From positions 24,351,120 through 24,415,119 of the forward strand of contig NC_088778.1 of the NCBI RefSeq assembly GCF_954871325.1: a stretch of 64,000 bases of DNA, given 5' to 3'. The stretch is from Gordionus sp. m RMFG-2023 (Eukaryota; Nematomorpha; Gordioida; Chordodea; Parachordodidae). Position numbers and translations under genes: made by a program. Positions 1-12,714 of the stretch are shown in pieces (positions within the stretch are counted from its first letter, which is position 1; every line of letters begins with the position of its first letter). The notes under the pieces are model-generated. The model saw only the letters and a list, made by a program, of their open reading frames with translations. It ran no database searches and was not told the origin of the DNA.

Positions 1-857
1 AAAAAAAATGAATAAAAGTTTATAATTTTTTAATGATAATTATAGTTCAAAATTTTTAGAAAACAAAAACCAAAAGTTTAAAAGTATAACATAAAACAGG
101 TCTGCAATATATTAATTTAAAGATCTCTAATAAAATTTTCGGTAAAAATTATCCTAATAATGCTTCCGTATTCTTCCCTTCTTGTCCAATTCCTGATTAC
201 GTCTATGTAAAATAACGGTAATTGGTTTTAATAATGAGTCAACCAGACCAGAGTTGTGAAAATACTACTTTTAAAAGTAGCACTCTACCGCTACCGCTAT
301 TTGCCAAAAAAGTAGCGCGCTACCGCTATCACTACCCATGAAAAAAAAGTAGCGCGCTATTAGCTACTTTTTAAGCTACTTTTTATAAAAAGAAATTAGA
401 AACAAATTTGTTTTATCCTTTGCTTATAATGTAATTGTATAGTAAATAATATATAAAAATTAACAATGATAAATATTTAAATATAGTTAGTTTTGATTAT
501 AAAAAAATTTATATAATAAAAATAAATATTTCTGGCAATAGTCATTTTTTCATTTATTTTGTTGCATTTTAATAATAAAATCATTTGAATATTATCATTC
601 GCAAGTCTAGAGCGAAGATCAGAAAGTATAAGTAATCCCTTATCTCTCGACACTATCATTTGAGGGCAAGGCAGTATTTAATTTTATATACATATTTTTA
701 ATATAATAAAGATTATCACTAAAAATACTCAAGTATTTTTTAGATTTAAAAAGCGCGTCGAGATGATTTTCTATTATATTATCTTTTATTTCAAAAAAAT
801 TATTAATGGAAGTCATTTTTGTGGTTGAAACTAGGCCATCTTTGTTTGGTATGAGAC
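1..857. other. intergenic, AT-rich; no gene seen
   Basis: No convincing coding region. Bases 1-150 resemble parts of 13370-13620 and 54085-54350 (poly-A/T stretches around tataattcaaaattt followed by a tctgcaat-type motif), so this may be the edge of a dispersed repeat. A hAT-end fragment lies at 251-385. The segment ends at the TSD of the Gypsy element. Confidence 0.5.
251..385. mobile_element. hAT-type element end fragment
   Basis: The stretch begins CAGAGTTGTGAAAATACTAC, close to the CAGAGTTGTTAAAGTATC terminus of the hAT at 24598-27296. It continues with several copies of a GTAGCGCGCTAC / GTAGC motif in both orientations, as expected of subterminal transposase-binding repeats. No partner end was found, so it is probably a truncated copy. 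A weaker relative with the same GTAGC-type motifs lies at about 21690-21790. Confidence 0.45.
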
Positions 858-1029
858 TGTAATATAAATGTAATTGTAAATTGAATTTAAATTGAATATA
901 ATATTAACTTTTCGTTTGTAAATTACATAACCTGAAGGATTGAATTCATTATATATATATACGTGATATTTTGTATTAAAGATACTTTTACTTACTTTAC
1001 TTATTTTACTTATTTAATAAAACACTTTA
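858..1029 (+). repeat. 5' LTR of the Gypsy element
   Basis: 172 bp starting TGTAATATAAATG, nearly identical to 4969-5140 (two mismatches). The tggcgac primer-binding site follows directly. Confidence 0.95.
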
Positions 1030-1090
1030 TTGGCGACGATTTTTTTAGAGAAGATTTATTTGATTTATTAAATTTAAAGTAAAAGACTCA

Positions 1091-1857
1091 ATGGAAGTAG
1101 CTCCTATTAAAGTTAAAGATTCAATGGAAGTAGTTCCTATTAAAGTTAAAGACTCAATGGAAGTAGTTCCTATTAAATTCCATATTCCAGAATTCGTCAA
1201 AGAAAAAGTAAATATTCAGGTATTATAGATTTAAATACAAAAAAAGACCTGCTTTTAGCCTATATCGGAACAGACAATCTTATCAAAATTAAGAACTTTC
1301 ACTTTCCAATAAATTTAGAGATGATAAATTATGATACTTTAATAAAAAGCTTAAATTTGGTGTTCAAGGATAGTTCGAGCATTTTCGTAAATAGGAAAAA
1401 AAATTTTACGTTAAAAAGATGCAGTGAGACGATTATTGACTTTTCAATTAGGTTTAAAACTGTCTGTTCTCTTTGTAATTTTAAACCGCCTTTTGATGAA
1501 CTTTTAAGAGATATATTTATCCTAGGAGTAGGCTTACCTGAGTTGGACAAAGAACTTCGGTCAAAGTATATCGAAGGCAATATTACTTTTGAAGAGACCG
1601 TGCGTTTAGCGATCGCGCTGTCTTCGTTGGAAAATGAAACCCAGACTGAAGTTAATAAAATAATTAAAAATAAGCCAACACAGGGTTCGAAAAATAATTA
1701 TTTTAGAAATAATAATTATACAAACGTCAATAGATTCAATAATAATAAACACTTTAGTAATAATTATATTCCTAATAATAATTATAGACCTAGTATCAAA
1801 CCTAACTCTATTCAAAAGAAAGTGATATGCTTTCGTTGCGGTAAGCAAACCACATAG
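1091..1857 (+). pseudogene. Gypsy gag-like region (fossil)
   Basis: The start region carries three near-identical 33-bp tandem units (about 1085-1183) encoding a short repeated peptide. The rest is an N-rich, low-complexity segment ending in a CCHC-type zinc knuckle start (CFRCGK), as in retroelement nucleocapsids. It is part of the element at 853-5145 and appears broken. Confidence 0.7.
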
Positions 1858-1886
1858 CGAAAGATTGTAGAACCCATGCCATACAA

Positions 1887-2291
1887 ATGATTCTGCCACG
1901 GACACCTCGCCTGTCATTTTCAAAGAAAGCAACCATCGATGCAAAGATAAATGGGTTGCAGCTAGCTATGGAGTTTGATACCGGCGCCGCGTGTAATGTG
2001 ATTGATGAGGTCACCTGGAATCGTATTGGCAGACCACAACTATCACCGGCTTATAAATTAGTGGGATATAATCATATCCAAATCGAAGTACTAGGTAAAT
2101 GTACCGTAGAAGTCAAAGTAAAAAATATTTCGAAATTTTTACTTATTTGGGTAGTTAAAGGGGAGAATTCCCTTATTTTTGGGATGCCTTTCATTAGAGA
2201 ATTTGATATAAAACTACCGGAAGAAGTTCGTATTAATAAAATAAATATGAATGTTCCCTCTTTAAATACGATTGCTTCAAAATTCCCTTAA
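1887..2291 (+). pseudogene. Gypsy protease region (fossil)
   Basis: Contains the pepsin-like retroviral aspartic protease signature FDTGA followed by a typical beta-strand pattern. It sits between the gag-like part and the long pol frame of the 853-5145 element, the usual position. Confidence 0.75.
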
Positions 2292-2396
2292 GTTTTTAAA
2301 AAAAAATTCGGTGAAATCAAACTGCAAAAGGCAGTCATCCGAATAGAACCGAACACGTTACCGATTGCATTACCAGCAAGAAGAGTTCCTTTTCCG

Positions 2397-4958
2397 TTGC
2401 GTCGAACCATTGAAGCTGAGTTGGACAGACTTTTAGACGAAGGCGTTATCGAGAAGGTGGATCCAACAATAACTCCAATCACTTGGGCTACGCCAACGGT
2501 TAATATCTTAAAGAAATCCGGTGCCGTACGGATATGCGGAGATTTTCGTTTAACAATCAACAAATATCTAGCGACCGATAACGATTTACTACCAACTTTC
2601 GTCGACCTAACAAATAAGATCGCGGGTGGTAAAATATTTTCAACAATAGATTTAAGAGATGCATTTTTACAATTCGGAGTTAGTCCAGAATGTAGGGACC
2701 TTTTAATAATTTCGACACATGTCGGTTATTACCGACACCAAAGAATTCCATTTGGTTTGACTAGCGCTCTGATAATATTCCAACGCTTTATGAAAAACCT
2801 ATTAAAGGGAATTCCTATGGTTAGTGTATTTTTACACGACATAATTATTGCAGGTGAGAATAATTCCGATCACATAGTTAATTTGGAAGAAGTATTAAGA
2901 AGATTTGAGAAGGCTGGACTGACCACGACGACGGATAAAATTAAAATCGGAGAAAAGTCAGTCACTTATTTAGGTCATGTTATTGACAGTTTCGGAATTC
3001 ACCCTACAGAAGATAAGATTAGCGCTTTAAAAAATTTTAAAACACCTTCCAATGTTAAAGAACTACGTTCATTTCTTGGAATAGTGAATTATCATGAGGC
3101 ATTTATTAAAAATTTGCATTCTATTTGTGCGCCTTTACACCGACTAACGAGTAAAAATGTTGGTTGGTTTTGGTCAGCTAAAGAAAATGAAATATTTACT
3201 AAAGTTAAAAATATATTGTCAAAAGAAGATACAATAATTCTTTATTCAGCCGATATCCCTGTCTTGATTTCTTGTGACGCTTCCGAAGATGGTCTAGGAG
3301 CTGTTATTGCACACCGATTTCTTACTGGCCAGGAGAAACCGATTGCTTACGCATCGAGGACACTTTCGGCGGCTGAAAAGAATTATGCCACAATTGATCG
3401 GGAGGCTTCGGCGATCATGTTCGCTATCGAGAAGTTTCATCAATATATTTTTGGAAGACATTTTATCTTGGTTACTGATCATAAACCATTACAATATATT
3501 TTAGGTGATAAAAGAGATCTTAACAAAATAACAAATAACCGTTTAATACGGTGGGCGACGAAGTTATTAAATTATGATTATGAGATAATATATAGACCAG
3601 GTAATCAAAACAAATGTGCCGATGCTCTGTCCCGTTTGGGGGTAGAGAGAGCAAAAACCAATGAAGTTACAAATAAATTCGAAGGAGAAATCAGAGGATT
3701 AAAAATTAATTTAATAGAAGATTTATCTTTCACTCGCAGTAAAGTCGTAAGTGAAACGAGCAATGATATAAACCTAAAAGAGATTATTAAATTAATAAAA
3801 AATCATTGGTATATTGATAATATAAATAATTATTCGGAGATTGTAAAAAAATATATTGCGATTAAAGATAATATTTCGTTCGAAGAAGGATTATTATTTT
3901 ATAATGATAGAATTATTATTCTAGATATTTTAAAAAAGGAGGTTTTAAATGTGATTCATCGAGGACATCCTGGGATAGTGGGGATGAAATCATTGTGTAG
4001 ATATTACGTTTTTTGGACAAATCTCGATACTGATGTTGAAGACTTTGTTAAATGTTGTAAGAGTTGTCAAGAAGGAAGGCCGGGAGCTAAAGAAGTGCCA
4101 TTATACAATTGGAACATTCCTACCCGACCTTGGGAACGAATACACATTGATTTGACAGGCCCCGTATCTGGAAAGTATTGGTTAATTTGCGTAGACGCTT
4201 TTACCAAATGGGTTGAAGTTGCAATTTTAACACATATTAATTCGGCGAGTGTAATAAATATTCTGCGTAATTATTTCGCTAGATTTGGGTTACCTCGCTA
4301 CATTGTCTTAGATAACGGTACTCAGTTTACTGGATCTGAATTCAAAACGTTTCTTTTTAAAAACAATATAAAACATTTTAGATCGGCCCCTTATAGCCCC
4401 AAATCGAATGGTTTGGCTGAACGATATATACGGACGATAAAGTCGCGTTTCTATGCTGGAAGGAGATGTGGGACTCCGGACCAGTTAAATTTAGCAAATG
4501 TTTTAATTACTCACCGTAATACTCCCAATGCAACTACTGGTAAATCCCCTGCCGAGATGATGTTTGGAAGGTCGCTTAGGACGACATTAGATCAGTGGAA
4601 ATTATCAACAAGAGAAAGGACGGAAAACGCTCTATGGAAACAAAAGTACTACAAAGATAGAAGTGTTGAACCTCGGGAGTTTGAAGAGCAGCAAAAAGTT
4701 TGGATAGCAAACGAAAGGACAGCAGGGTGGCATGAAGGAAAAGTGTTACAACGAAAAAGCGCAATATTGTACGATGTGGAATCAGAGGGGATGGTTAAAA
4801 ACAAGCATGCAGATCAATTGAGGGATACACATACACAAGAGAAGGAAATACCCGTTACGTTGACCGAAGAAGTGGAAAAGGCAGAACATGAGAATACAAC
4901 TCTTGAAAAAAGAGTTTCGAAACCCCCACTACGTTATCACGATGAATTCAATTTATAG
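2397..4958 (+). pseudogene. Gypsy pol: RT - RNase H - integrase (fossil)
   Basis: A long open frame of about 850 residues. In order: reverse transcriptase (about residues 20-200), RNase H with an SCDASEDGLGAV stretch (about 290-410), an H2C2 zinc-binding region (about 510-560) and a DDE integrase core with DLTGP and DNGTQF (about 570-730). The RT-RH-INT order places it in Ty3/Gypsy rather than Copia. It stops just before the 3' LTR. Confidence 0.9.
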
Positions 4959-4968
4959 TGGGGAGAAC

Positions 4969-5140
4969 TGTAATATAAATGTAATTGTAAATTGAATTTA
5001 AATTGAATATAATATTAACTTTTCGTTTGTAAATTACATAACCTGAAGGATTGAATTCATTATATATATATACGTGATATTTTGTATTAAAGATACTTTT
5101 ACTTACTTTACTTATTTTACTTATTTGATAAAACACTTCA
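4969..5140 (+). repeat. 3' LTR of the Gypsy element
   Basis: 172 bp, starts TGTAAT and ends CACTTCA, with the target-site copy gagac immediately after. Pairs with 858-1029. Confidence 0.95.
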
Positions 5141-5157
5141 GAGACTATTCAACTTTA

Positions 5158-7164
5158 CGAGTTGAAGAACGAAAGAAGGACGCCCTCGGAACAATAAAAT
5201 AAAGAATGTATTAAAATGTTCATTTATTTACTTTTTCACTCTACTATTTATATATTTTTACAAACTAAAATTAGAATATAATATTAAAAAGGTTAAGTTA
5301 TAAAATAAAAGTATAACTAAAATAAAAACATAATTTGAATAAACAGAATTAAATGAATGCGCTTTACATAAATTAAAACATAATACTATTCAATAACCAA
5401 AATATATAATATTTAAATTTATTAATTCCTATAATATAACATTATCCCTCTTCTAAAAAAGTCTTCCCATAAGTTCATCCAAGCAGTCATAGAAAGCTTG
5501 TCGTCCAAATGGTTTATCGTTTTGGTTGTCAAGTATTTGCATAAGTCATATTAATCGCAAATCGTTTATTGTGTTTGTACGTTGGTTTGTTTAAATCGAG
5601 TTTGCATGTTGGTTTGTTTGAATCGTAAGCTATCCTTATCGTAAGTTATCCTTATAAATCATGATTTCATCATGTAGCTTGTGCTTGTAATGCTCAGTCA
5701 TTATTATTATCAATTTTCAAAATTGTTACTACAGTTAGTCACGAATAATTAGAAATAATAATTAATCAAGTTGGATATAAAAATAAGTGAAGAATGATAT
5801 TCAATAAGAATGTTATATAATATTTTCATCGTCTTAATTTTTCGCGTTATAGAGTCCAATTTATTTTTTCGCGTTTTAGTGTCATTTATTTTTTCGCGTT
5901 TTAATGTTTAAATTTATTTATATATTAATATTTTCAATCCTGAGGTTAAAATATGCAAATAAATATTATGCACATTTCCCTCTTTTTTAAAAAAAATTTT
6001 AATTTCATACCCTAGTTTTAATTCAAAAAGTGTTTTTTTTAAATAATAATTCATCATAAGATAATTTTTAGAAAATGATCTCTTCATCACATCTTTAAAT
6101 ATTTTTCTAAAATGAAGATGTTTAGTTTTTACAAAACCCTTAAAGCTTTAAATTTCAAAAACTTTTTATCACATTAAGTATTACTTATAAGAGTTATATT
6201 AATTTTATATTTTTTAAAACAATCATATGATTTTTATCTTTTAAATATTTTAATTCATATGTTTCAATTATATTTTGATATAGACTTAAAATTATAGTTT
6301 TATCTTCTTGTTTAGGATTTTTAATGGTTTAACTTTGTAATATTTTTAATTATACTTAAAATTCATCTTAAGGTAATTCAGTTAATTTCCACACTTGGTC
6401 ATAATTCAAGAAATCAAAAATATGAAAAATATCAATAGGCATTTCACTAAGAAATTCAACTGTTAATTCATTATTAAGTAAAAAAAATTTAAGGCTTTTT
6501 ATGTATTCAAATATGTCCATTATGATTGATTTACATTTAAGTTATTTTAATAAGTTAATTTATACTATCATCTCGGCATATAATTTTAATTTATAATAAC
6601 TTTTCTTCTTACGTGGATTTTAGAATTATATGTAAATCATCATTGGTCTCACTATATAGAATTCATAGCCTATCGTTCAACTTTCATATCAGTTCTTTCT
6701 AGGTTGTCACATTAGGTTAGGTACTGGTTATCATATTCCAGTTCAACACCCAGAGCCGGGGCACCATGAAGAAAGAAGCTTTTGGCGTGAAAGAACGTGC
6801 TAGGGAATTTTATTGGTTCTTGGTCATCTCATTAGGTTAGGTAGTCATCTCACTCAAGTCCACCACCCAAAGCTGGGGCACCATGAAGAAAGAAAGAAGT
6901 CCTCGGAACAATAAAATAAAGAATGTATTAAAATGTTCATTTATTTACTTTTTCACTCTACTATTTATATATTTTTTACAAACTAAAATTAGAATATAAT
7001 TTTAAAAAGGTTAAGTTATAAAATAAAAGTATAACTAAAATAAAAATATAATTTGAATAAACAGAATTAAATGAATGCACGTTACATAAATTAAAACATA
7101 ATACTATTCAATAACCAAAATATATAATATTTTAATTTATTAATTCCTATAATATAACACGAGT
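5158..7164 (-). mobile_element. non-autonomous LTR element (TRIM/LARD-like) with TSD
   Basis: Direct repeats at 5163-5441 and 6884-7159 (276-279 bp, about 2-3% different plus small indels) read as LTRs on the minus strand, starting TGTTATATTATAG. They are flanked by the 5-bp direct repeat cgagt (5158-5162, 7160-7164). On the minus strand a TGGTGCCCCAGCT primer-binding site follows the 5' LTR (6871-6883), and a polypurine tract (AGAAGAGGGAT, about 5444-5456) precedes the 3' LTR. The internal 1.44 kb shows no retroelement proteins, so the copy could only have moved with help from a relative. The leader around the primer-binding site occurs twice (about 6695-6780 and 6815-6900). Older than its Gypsy neighbour. 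Confidence 0.88.
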
Positions 7165-8962
7165 ATATTACATTGATCTTTAGCATCATCAGAATTGATA
7201 TATGGCAAGTTTAGTTTAAAATTGGGATGAATTATAGCAGCTAATACATTATCATCATTAAGTTACAAAAATAGTGTATTTAAAAAATATCTTAATCATA
7301 AAATTTTAACTTTAAGTTAGAATAAGTTATTCATTCAAAATCAAAACAATATATTTTTTATTTACCTTCTATCAATGCCTTTTAACATAGAGTATACTAG
7401 GGACTGGCATAACATTAGAATTTTTTCAATCTCTATAATTCTGTAATTAGGATACTTAAATTCTGTAATTAGGATACTTAAAGTGGACCCATAATACCCC
7501 ATCTTCATATTATCCTCACCTTCCAAAATTTTAAGGGAAAGAGCCACATATTGCATAACTTAAAAAATTAAAAAAATTAAATAATTATTAATTAGAATTA
7601 TTTCTGTATACTTTTCTATAAATATATGCTCTTCATCGCTAATATATTGAATTCCAACATAATCACAGAGAAAATTTATTTCTAAGCTCTTTCATCTTGA
7701 AAAAATGTTATTAATTTAATTGCGTGATATACTGAGTTCCCTCTAGTGGGGTTAGGAATTAATAAATATCTATTTATAAAATTTATCTTGAAGTCATCCA
7801 TTTACATTTTTTTTTATTAACTCATTTTTTTCTATGATTTTTTTACCTCTCTTTGTAAATTTTTATATTTTATCAATATATAGATTTTAGTAATAGCATA
7901 TAATATAGAATCTTATATTTTTTAAATCATACTTGTGATATTCCTGTTCTTCCCAGATTTTTACTTTGGCTATTACATCCGTTTTTATCATTATTTATAT
8001 CATTGATTTATATAGATCTATTTTTTAAAAAATATTTATATTTAAAAAAATATTACTTCATTTATCTCAAATTAATGAACAATCATTTTATTAATATTAT
8101 TACAAATCATATCATTAAAAAAACTATGTATAAAAAAAAATATCTATTTTAAAAAATATAATAATATTATATAAAATCTATAATAATTTAATATTATAAG
8201 TGGATTAAATATTATAACTATCGATTCCTTAGTAGGGTTCCCAAAAAGAATAGTTATACTAACCATTGGCATTTTTTTGCAAAAAAAGAGATTTTTTTGG
8301 TTCGTTGATAAAATAAACGATGGGAGTGAACATGTAGTTTGATAATTTTAAATATTTTTTAATTTACTTGCCTCGGCTGTTAATATATTAAACTTATTGT
8401 CTCATATAAAGAAGAGTAATGAGGGTAAGCAGTGGTTGATATTACATTCATTCATTTTACCTTCTCTTTTTTTATCTATGTCATTTGTTGTTATCAATAA
8501 CATAAATTATAATATTTTAAATGAAAGTTTTATAATTATAAATTAACACTTTATATTTATCAATATGTGTAAATTATAATGAGGTAAATGAGAACGATAG
8601 CAAATTAGCTCCCAAAATAAGTATGTCAAAACTTAATGGTCAACAACAAAAATTATTATACTTCCGAAATGTCAAACAAATTTATAATATGCGATTTATG
8701 AATTGCATAAGAAACAGGTATTGCCAGACTATTCTGACCATATTAATGAATTACTAAAATATACATAAATACTTTATAATGAAAAAAAATATATTTATTC
8801 AGAATCCAGACATATACTAAGCATTATATTTTTTTTCGATTTCATAATATTATAGATGTCGGCAAACTTATAATTTAGGCCCATTGTTCATTGTAACTAT
8901 AGTCTTCGAGAATCAAGAGCTGTCCTATATTTTTGCATGATTATGAATTTACTTCAAAGCCA
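7165..8962. other. intergenic, AT-rich; no gene seen
   Basis: Very AT-rich with no reading frame I recognise. A 22-bp tandem duplication (ttctgtaattaggatactta unit) occurs at about 7429-7472. Confidence 0.5.
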
Positions 8963-8964
8963 TA

Positions 8965-9032
8965 AGCGTAGCCAGGATTTTCCTGGGGGATCTAAAAAAT
9001 TACTGGGGGCTTGGCCATAGACCCCATTTTTG
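8965..9032. mobile_element. hAT terminal fragment interrupted by a SINE
   Basis: GCGTAGCCAGGATTTTCCTG followed by a G-rich stretch and GGGGGCTTGG strongly resembles the end of the hAT at 48209-51760 (CCGTAGCCAGGAATTTTC plus G-rich stretch). The SINE at 9044-9749 is inserted beside it. Confidence 0.5.
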
Positions 9033-9760
9033 CCTTAGTCTATTTATTTTTTTTCCTTTTTAGCTTTCACCTTTTTTGGTGGTAAGCTTCTTCACTATCT
9101 ATCTCCACTTTATTATTACTCATGCTATTTATTTTTATCTAATTTATATTTGTATTTCTGATCGATTTCATTTGTATCGAACACCGGTGTATCGCTATCG
9201 AGGCCAAAGTATCTTGATCTCCCTCCGGTGTATCAAATCAATATCGACCAGATATCCCTCCGGAATATTCCTCACACCGAATTATCAAATCAATATTGAC
9301 CAGATATCCCTCCGGAATATTCCTCACATCGAATTATCAAATCGACAGATATCCCAATCCTGATCTCCCACTGGAGTATCAATCCCAATGGATCTCGCAC
9401 CGGATTATCGTTATCAAGTCCATTGTATTGGTAGACATTGAGCTTGAGTGGTCGGCCCTCGGGGTCACCATCATCCCATAGCGCTGGCCAAGAAATTGTT
9501 ATCATCTGACCCACGAATTCAGCTGGCCGTCTTTTTTGGTTTATTGGACAAGTATCTTCGCACCCGGCTGTCCAAGCCTGTCGGTGACCGGGGTGGCATT
9601 TCTCGGCTCAGAAATTTATCATATCATATGTCTCAAGCCATCCATCATCGAAGAAAAACTCAAAATTTTTTAGCCTCACCAGGATTGAACCTGGGACCTT
9701 CGGTTTACAAGCATACATCACACACCACTGGGCCATCCCAGCGATGTTACCTTAGTCTAT
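9033..9760 (-). mobile_element. tRNA-derived SINE, about 705 bp, with 11-bp TSD
   Basis: On the minus strand the 5' head (9742 down to about 9671) is tRNA-like: GCTGGGATGGCCCAGTGG with an A box, a TGT triplet at the anticodon position (threonine-like), and the B box GGTTCAATCC. The acceptor arms do not pair well, so it is not a working tRNA. A long GC-richer body follows, including two 52-bp tandem units at about 9246-9349, then an A-rich tail at about 9044-9060. The direct repeat ccttagtctat at 9033-9043 and 9750-9760 is a convincing target-site duplication. Most SINEs are 150-400 bp, so this one is long. Open frames across the body (for example 9290-9514 -) are chance. Confidence 0.75.
9246..9349. 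repeat. 52-bp tandem units inside the SINE body
   Basis: Two near-perfect units beginning gaccagatatccctccggaa at 9246 and 9298. More diverged relatives follow to about 9410. Confidence 0.7.
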
Positions 9761-11067
9761 ATATAGTCATAAAATATTTTTACAAGATAGGAGGTTAATT
9801 TTAATAAAAAAAATAAACCTGAAACAAATGTGAAATATATTTTTATTAGTTTATATAAAATATAATAAATTACTTGTATATACATTAATATAAAAATAAA
9901 AGCATGGTAATAATTTATTCCAAACATAAGAAATATATTTATATAAAGTAAATAGACATATAGTTGATATTCCTCTATTATATAGAATTAGTTACAAAAT
10001 ACTAGGTAAAATATCATTTTTACAGACATATTTGACAGTTAGAGAATATATTACAGTTAATAATTTAACAAATTTTACTAATCAATGCTCTTGATAATAA
10101 ATATAGCAACAGTTTGCATTCAATTATTTAACGCCATCTATTTATTTTAAATAAAAAATGATATTAAAATTAATCTTCATATTATACATCCCACAATGTC
10201 TCTAAAAGATATTTTCTGATGTCCTTATCAATATTTTATAATTTTCTGTAAAATATATAATTCGCTATATTGGTAAAAATTACTTGATTGTCATATGATA
10301 ATTGATAAAATAAGATATACTGTAAATCTACGACATATAATATTCCATTATTTGTATTGTGCTTTAATTTTTTTTATTTAATTTATGATTAAATTTTATC
10401 AATAGTTTAATAATTATATTTACTTTTATTAAGATAAATAAATTAAAATCACTGACTTTATAAAAAAATATATTTGATATATTATATTATTTAGTAATTT
10501 TATAGATCTATTACTAATAATTATAATACATTTCACTTTTGTCTTAAGACTTATCTTTAGATTATATTCCATTTATTAAAAAGCATTTTTGGTTCACTTT
10601 TTTTATATATAAATGCTTTTTTCCAAAAATGTATAAATTATGATGAATAGTTTTATAAAAAAATATCAATTTTTACATTCTTTCTTTCAAAAATTGTTTA
10701 AGATATATGCATACATTTTTTGGGGTCAGGGAGTGGGGGGAGGACTAAGGAGGATATTTTTTATTAGCTTAAAATGATATTCACAAAAAGTGATAAATTT
10801 CTAATATAACATCATAATATAACATATTGCAATCTTTCATCTGAAAAAATCCCAAGAAATATTAGAATATTGGTCCCAAGATTTTTTCTACCCTTTTTCG
10901 TCTTATATAACCTAAATCTAAAAAAATAGTGTTAGAATTAATCAGACTATATACATTTCATCAAAATTAAATTAAACAATTGAAATTTTAAATCAAAATA
11001 AATTTGTAATATTTTTCTATTTACTCCCCTAAAAATGGAATATCATGGAGATATTTTCATGTTTGAT
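9761..11067. other. intergenic, AT-rich; no gene seen
   Basis: No open frame of note, no RNA gene and no clear transposon ends. A G-rich patch (ggggtcagggagtgggggga) lies at about 10720-10742. Confidence 0.5.
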
Positions 11068-11524
11068 GTAGACATTAGAGATCTGCAAAGTTAAGCCCGG
11101 CCCGTATCAGGCCAGAGCCAGGCCCGAAGCCCTTAAAATAATTGTGTTCGGTCCGGGCCTAATATTTTAAGAAAAATTTGGGCTGGGTCGGGTCGGACCT
11201 TGGAAATTTTTTTAAATATATCTAAATTTATCAATTTTTTATTTAAATTTTTTATAAAAAAAATATTTGATTTTATTTATTGAAACTAAACGATATATAA
11301 CATATGTCTTTTATTTTGAGTAATTATAAAAATTAATTTCTATATTTAAATAAATTCAACCCGGACCGGGTAGGTAAATTTTTTTAAAAATATTTTGAGT
11401 TCGGGCCGGGCCGGAAATTTTTTAAATAATATTTCGGGTTCGGGCCGGGTCGGCAAAACTTTTTTAAAAAAAATTTTGGGCCGGGCTTGAAAAAATAGGC
11501 CCGATGCAGATCATTAGTAGACAT
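11068..11524 (+). mobile_element. hAT-type MITE, 441 bp, 8-bp TSD
   Basis: Element 11076-11516, flanked by gtagacat (11068-11075 and 11517-11524). Ends are TAGAGATCTGCA and, reverse complemented, TAATGATCTGCA. GGGCCGGG/CCCGGCCC motifs are repeated near both ends and the core is AT-rich. The core (about 11260-11350) is shared with 40195-40290 and, inverted, with about 39045-39125. No coding potential. Confidence 0.85.
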
Positions 11525-12714
11525 CCTTTTTTTTGTTTATGTTTTTAGCATTTACAAACATATTTTGGATTAGATTTTAAATTTTCTATGGCATTTATAT
11601 TAAATATTGAGAATGATAATATTATAAATAATGCAATAAAAAAAAATTGCTACCAAATATTCATATCAAGTAGGCAGAATTATTAGAAAAAATATCAATA
11701 GCAAGTAGACCAAAATTTAAAAATATTATTTTATCTTAGTTTTAGTTTAGGCTTTTGGAATTAAATAGATAAGCATTAGATTTATTTTAAATTTATTTTT
11801 TAAAAAAACCATATTCGAAATCTATCAATCACAGTAATTTGTTTTATTATAGATAATAAAAATAAAGTATCCATATACAATTTCGATAAATGAATGAAAC
11901 GAATATCATATAATTATTATGCTAATAAATCTCGCATTAACTCCCCTACCAACATAGCAGAAAAACAAATATTCAATTCAATTTGCGAAACAATTATTTT
12001 TCAACGAGCATCAATAAAAATGCCTCTAATCAATCGTGTCCCATATTTCCTCTCAGCCTATCTTTTATATATTTAAAATTACTAGATTTATCTTTCACTA
12101 TTTACTAATATGTTCAAAAAATGAATTAGTTTAGATATTTGTGTGAGATTTGGAAAAAAAGTAACAAATAGCGTTAAATAGCATAACATATCACCTATTT
12201 AAAAATATAACAAAAAGTTTTTATAATCATATTTGTTTGGGTAACTTAAAGTAGTGTTTATTTTTGGTTCCTTTTAAAATACTTTTTACGATTATTTTAG
12301 ACATAAAATGATTTTTTTAATATAGAAATTTATTAAACATTGGTTAACAGAAAATAAAAGAATCCAATAGAACTGCGAATAGGATCCTTCATTTAAATAT
12401 CTTTTAATTGTGAAATTTAGTTAAATATCATGTTTTATTTTCTTAAACAATGACAGCCATTAAAAAAGTGTTTATTTTAGCATAAGGAGGCGATGATAGT
12501 ATTTTGGTATAAATGAATTTTGTTTTATTATCACAAATTATCTCATCGGTATTTTTAGATAAAAAATTTGAGATAACATGTGAAATGGTGTACATGAGTG
12601 AAATGGGCACATTTTACTTAAACTATCGAAAAATACTCTATGAATCTTACCCAATCAAAATCATTCTTATTTACCATAAAAGAATACATATCTTATGAGG
12701 ATAGAGTACTGTGA
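11525..12714. other. intergenic, no supported gene
   Basis: AT-rich. Short open frames (for example 11894-12076 and 12513-12698) have no recognisable motif and compositions expected by chance. Confidence 0.5.

Larger units (their letters stand above)
853..5145 (+). mobile_element. Ty3/Gypsy LTR retrotransposon with 5-bp TSD
   Basis: A Metaviridae-type element. The 172-bp LTRs are at 858-1029 and 4969-5140, flanked by the direct repeat gagac (853-857, 5141-5145). A tggcgacgat primer-binding site follows the 5' LTR at 1031, and a purine-rich tract precedes the 3' LTR at about 4959-4967. Internal order is gag-like region with zinc knuckle, aspartic protease, reverse transcriptase, RNase H, integrase. 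The LTRs differ at 2 of 172 positions (about 1%), so the insertion is recent. The gag/protease part looks broken, with about two or three breaks; the long pol frame is open. No envelope gene is seen. Confidence 0.95.

Noticed and set aside
9671-9742. Threonine-like tRNA gene on the minus strand
   Set aside because: A and B boxes are present, but the acceptor stem does not pair, and the unit is the head of a SINE with its own TSD.
9290-9798. Open frames on both strands (74 and 116 codons)
   Set aside because: They lie in the SINE body and follow its tandem repeats; no known domain.
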